Source of the DNA: CAZDUZ01 sp964508755
GTDB lineage: Bacteria; Patescibacteriota; Dojkabacteria; SC72; JAFGCJ01
Reading direction: 5' to 3'
DNA: 6,951 nucleotides
NCBI GenBank assembly: GCA_964508755.1
Contig: CAZDUZ010000049.1
Location: 1 to 6,951, forward strand
The position numbers and the translations under genes were made by a program. Positions 6,175-6,951 of the stretch are shown here, piece after piece. Numbering within the stretch: position 1 is the first letter of the stretch; each line of letters opens with the position of its first letter. The notes under the pieces are model-generated. The model searched no databases, was not told the DNA's origin, and was given only the letters and a program-made list of their open reading frames with translations.

Positions 6175-6189
6175 GTTACGTTTCGTAAC
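6175..6189. repeat. Short perfect inverted repeat between tRNA-Leu and the small ORF
   Basis: GTTACG TTT CGTAAC forms a perfect 6-bp inverted repeat with a 3-base centre. It lies 14 bases past the tRNA-Leu 3' end and about 23 bases before the small ORF start. No T-run follows on the minus strand, so it is not a standard terminator. It could be a protein-binding dyad, a processing stem in the tRNA precursor, or chance. Confidence 0.35.
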
Positions 6190-6203
6190 GTTCCATGTGT
6201 ATC

Positions 6204-6288
6204 TGCCGAGGAGAGGACTTGAACCTCCAAGGGCTTATCGCCCACATGGTCCTAAGCCATGCGCGTCTGCCAATTTCGCCACCTCGGC
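6204..6288 (-). tRNA. tRNA-Leu (anticodon UAG)
   Basis: This 85-base class II tRNA has acceptor stem GCCGAGG/CCTCGGC (7 perfect pairs) and discriminator A at 6204. The D arm contains GGCGAAATTGGCAGACGC. The anticodon stem CATGG/CCATG encloses loop CTTAGGA, giving anticodon TAG at 6254-6252, which reads CUA and other CUN codons. A long variable arm GGGC-GATAA-GCCC follows, as expected for leucine, then the T arm GGAGG-TTCAAGT-CCTCT. CCA is not encoded. Confidence 0.97.
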
Positions 6289-6303
6289 ATTATGAACAGA
6301 CAA

Positions 6304-6312
6304 ATTATATCA
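6304..6312 (-). promoter_or_regulatory. Extended -10 promoter for tRNA-Leu
   Basis: On the minus strand TGATATAAT (6312-6304) is a consensus TATAAT preceded by the TGn of an extended -10 element. The predicted start at about 6297 is roughly 9 bases before the mature tRNA 5' end. No good -35 box is present, which is normal for extended -10 promoters. Confidence 0.55.
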
Positions 6313-6337
6313 AAATATTGCGAATATCGTTTGATAG

Positions 6338-6951
6338 TTATCGAAGAAGTAATTCCGAAAAACCTGAATCTTCATCAGAATACTCTGAGTCTTTAATTAC
6401 TTTTACAATGGGACGGCTAGATTGCGATTCTTCAATTTTTTCTTCAATATCGTGAGATTCATGTCTTAATTCATAGTAAGTTGATCGACCACCACCTTTT
6501 TGTACAATCATACTTCTTTTGACAAGATCGTTTAAATCTCGATAAGCAGTCATCGTGCTTACTCCTGATTGCGAAACATAGAGTTTTCTACTAATTCTTG
6601 GATGGTAACGGAAGTATCTTATTAGTTTAAGCTGACGAGTATTTAATTCAGCGAGATCGTCCTTTGATGCTCTTAGCTTACGATCTGATAATCTAACCGC
6701 TTCATTTCTAACCGCAAGCGCCTCTGTTGATAGGGCTCTAATAAAAACCTCCAACCAGGCCGTTGCATCGTTTGTTTGACCTTCATCAGGTTTAAGTTGT
6801 TCTTTCAATTCTTCACTCTGTGTCAAAAATGCGTTCGAAAGGAGTTGGATGTTACGTAAAGAGTATTTGGAACGTTCGATTAATAGTTCTCCAAGTGCTA
6901 ATGTTGTTAAGAAATTTCCACTTATGAATGGATATCTAAGTAATAATTCAT
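6338..6951 (-). CDS. Fic-like protein with degenerate Fic motif and C-terminal winged helix, N-terminus outside window
   Basis: The frame is open to the window edge, so the 5' end is missing; 203 residues are visible. A TTG at 6826 could look like a start, but the frame and family similarity continue upstream of it. Visible residues 6-17 read YPFISGNFLTTL, which lines up with the Fic motif HPFxDGNGRxxR but has Tyr for the catalytic His and lacks the GNGR Gly-Arg pair. The next segment (LALGELLIERSKYSL), WLEVFIRALSTEA (about 65-77) and the C-terminal winged helix (about 102-161, 6646-6467) follow the layout of Fic proteins with a C-terminal wHTH. The helix includes GVSTMTAYRDLNDLVKRSMI and a GGGRSTYYEL wing. 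An acidic, Ser-rich 40-residue tail ends the protein. Active Fic enzymes transfer AMP to protein hydroxyls; this one is predicted inactive for that reaction and may act through DNA or protein binding. The family assignment is inferred from motifs and the unseen N-terminus could alter it. Confidence 0.65.
   Translation of the reverse strand, partial: ELLLRYPFISGNFLTTLALGELLIERSKYSLRNIQLLSNAFLTQSEELKEQLKPDEGQTNDATAWLEVFIRALSTEALAVRNEAVRLSDRKLRASKDDLAELNTRQLKLIRYFRYHPRISRKLYVSQSGVSTMTAYRDLNDLVKRSMIVQKGGGRSTYYELRHESHDIEEKIEESQSSRPIVKVIKDSEYSDEDSGFSELLLR

Noticed and set aside
6153..6245. Longer 107-residue version of the small cysteine ORF starting at 6245
   Set aside because: The extra N-terminus is encoded inside the tRNA-Leu gene (6204-6288); the ATG at 6152 avoids this overlap.
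6313..6328. AT-rich hairpin after the Fic-like gene as a terminator
   Set aside because: The stem is almost all A-T pairs, has no proper T-run and lies directly against the tRNA-Leu -10 box.
6195..6455. 86-codon + strand ORF
   Set aside because: It runs antisense through tRNA-Leu and the end of the Fic-like gene and has no family pattern.
6338..6826. Treating the last gene as a complete 162-residue protein with a TTG start at 6826
   Set aside because: The frame is open upstream to the window edge and the upstream residues continue a Fic-like pattern, so it is the 3' part of a longer gene.

Overview
The window looks like part of the chromosome of a small-genome bacterium, most likely a member of the Candidate Phyla Radiation (Patescibacteria), possibly Microgenomates-like. 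This is inferred, not proven. The support is compact gene packing, moderately AT-rich sequence, an archaeal/eukaryal-style TRM11-like RNA methyltransferase with an EPYLG motif sitting between the L21 and L27 genes, and no recognisable Shine-Dalgarno sequence before any start. All genes translate with the standard bacterial code. parB ends at TGA just where the ParB family normally ends, so TGA appears to be a stop here, which argues against code-25 lineages such as Gracilibacteria/SR1.

The two halves are convergent. On the + strand (1-3288) are the 3' end of rodA (cell-wall SEDS polymerase), then rplU (L21), a TRM11-like methyltransferase and rpmA (L27) as a tight operon with 7- and 5-base gaps, then an RlmB/TrmH-type 2'-O-methyltransferase. 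A near-consensus sigma-70 promoter sits so close to the rplU GTG that the mRNA should be leaderless or nearly so. The right half (3372-6951) is all on the minus strand. Read in the direction of transcription it holds the C-terminal part of a Fic-like protein with a C-terminal winged helix, tRNA-Leu(UAG), a small four-cysteine protein, tRNA-Glu(UUC), then lepB (signal peptidase I), parA and parB. The strands meet in an 83-base intergenic region.

Functionally this is mostly core machinery: ribosome large-subunit proteins with two predicted RNA methyltransferases beside them, two tRNAs, chromosome segregation (ParA/ParB), protein export (LepB) and cell elongation (RodA). The accessory-looking pieces are the Fic-like protein, whose visible Fic motif has lost its catalytic His and the GNGR arginine, and the small cysteine protein between the tRNAs.

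No gene-free stretch exceeds about 300 bases. I see no insertion sequence, CRISPR array, prophage or riboswitch. I do not see a clearly new multi-gene system; the most noteworthy items are the degenerate Fic/winged-helix protein, the methyltransferase embedded in the L21-L27 operon, and the leaderless rplU promoter.
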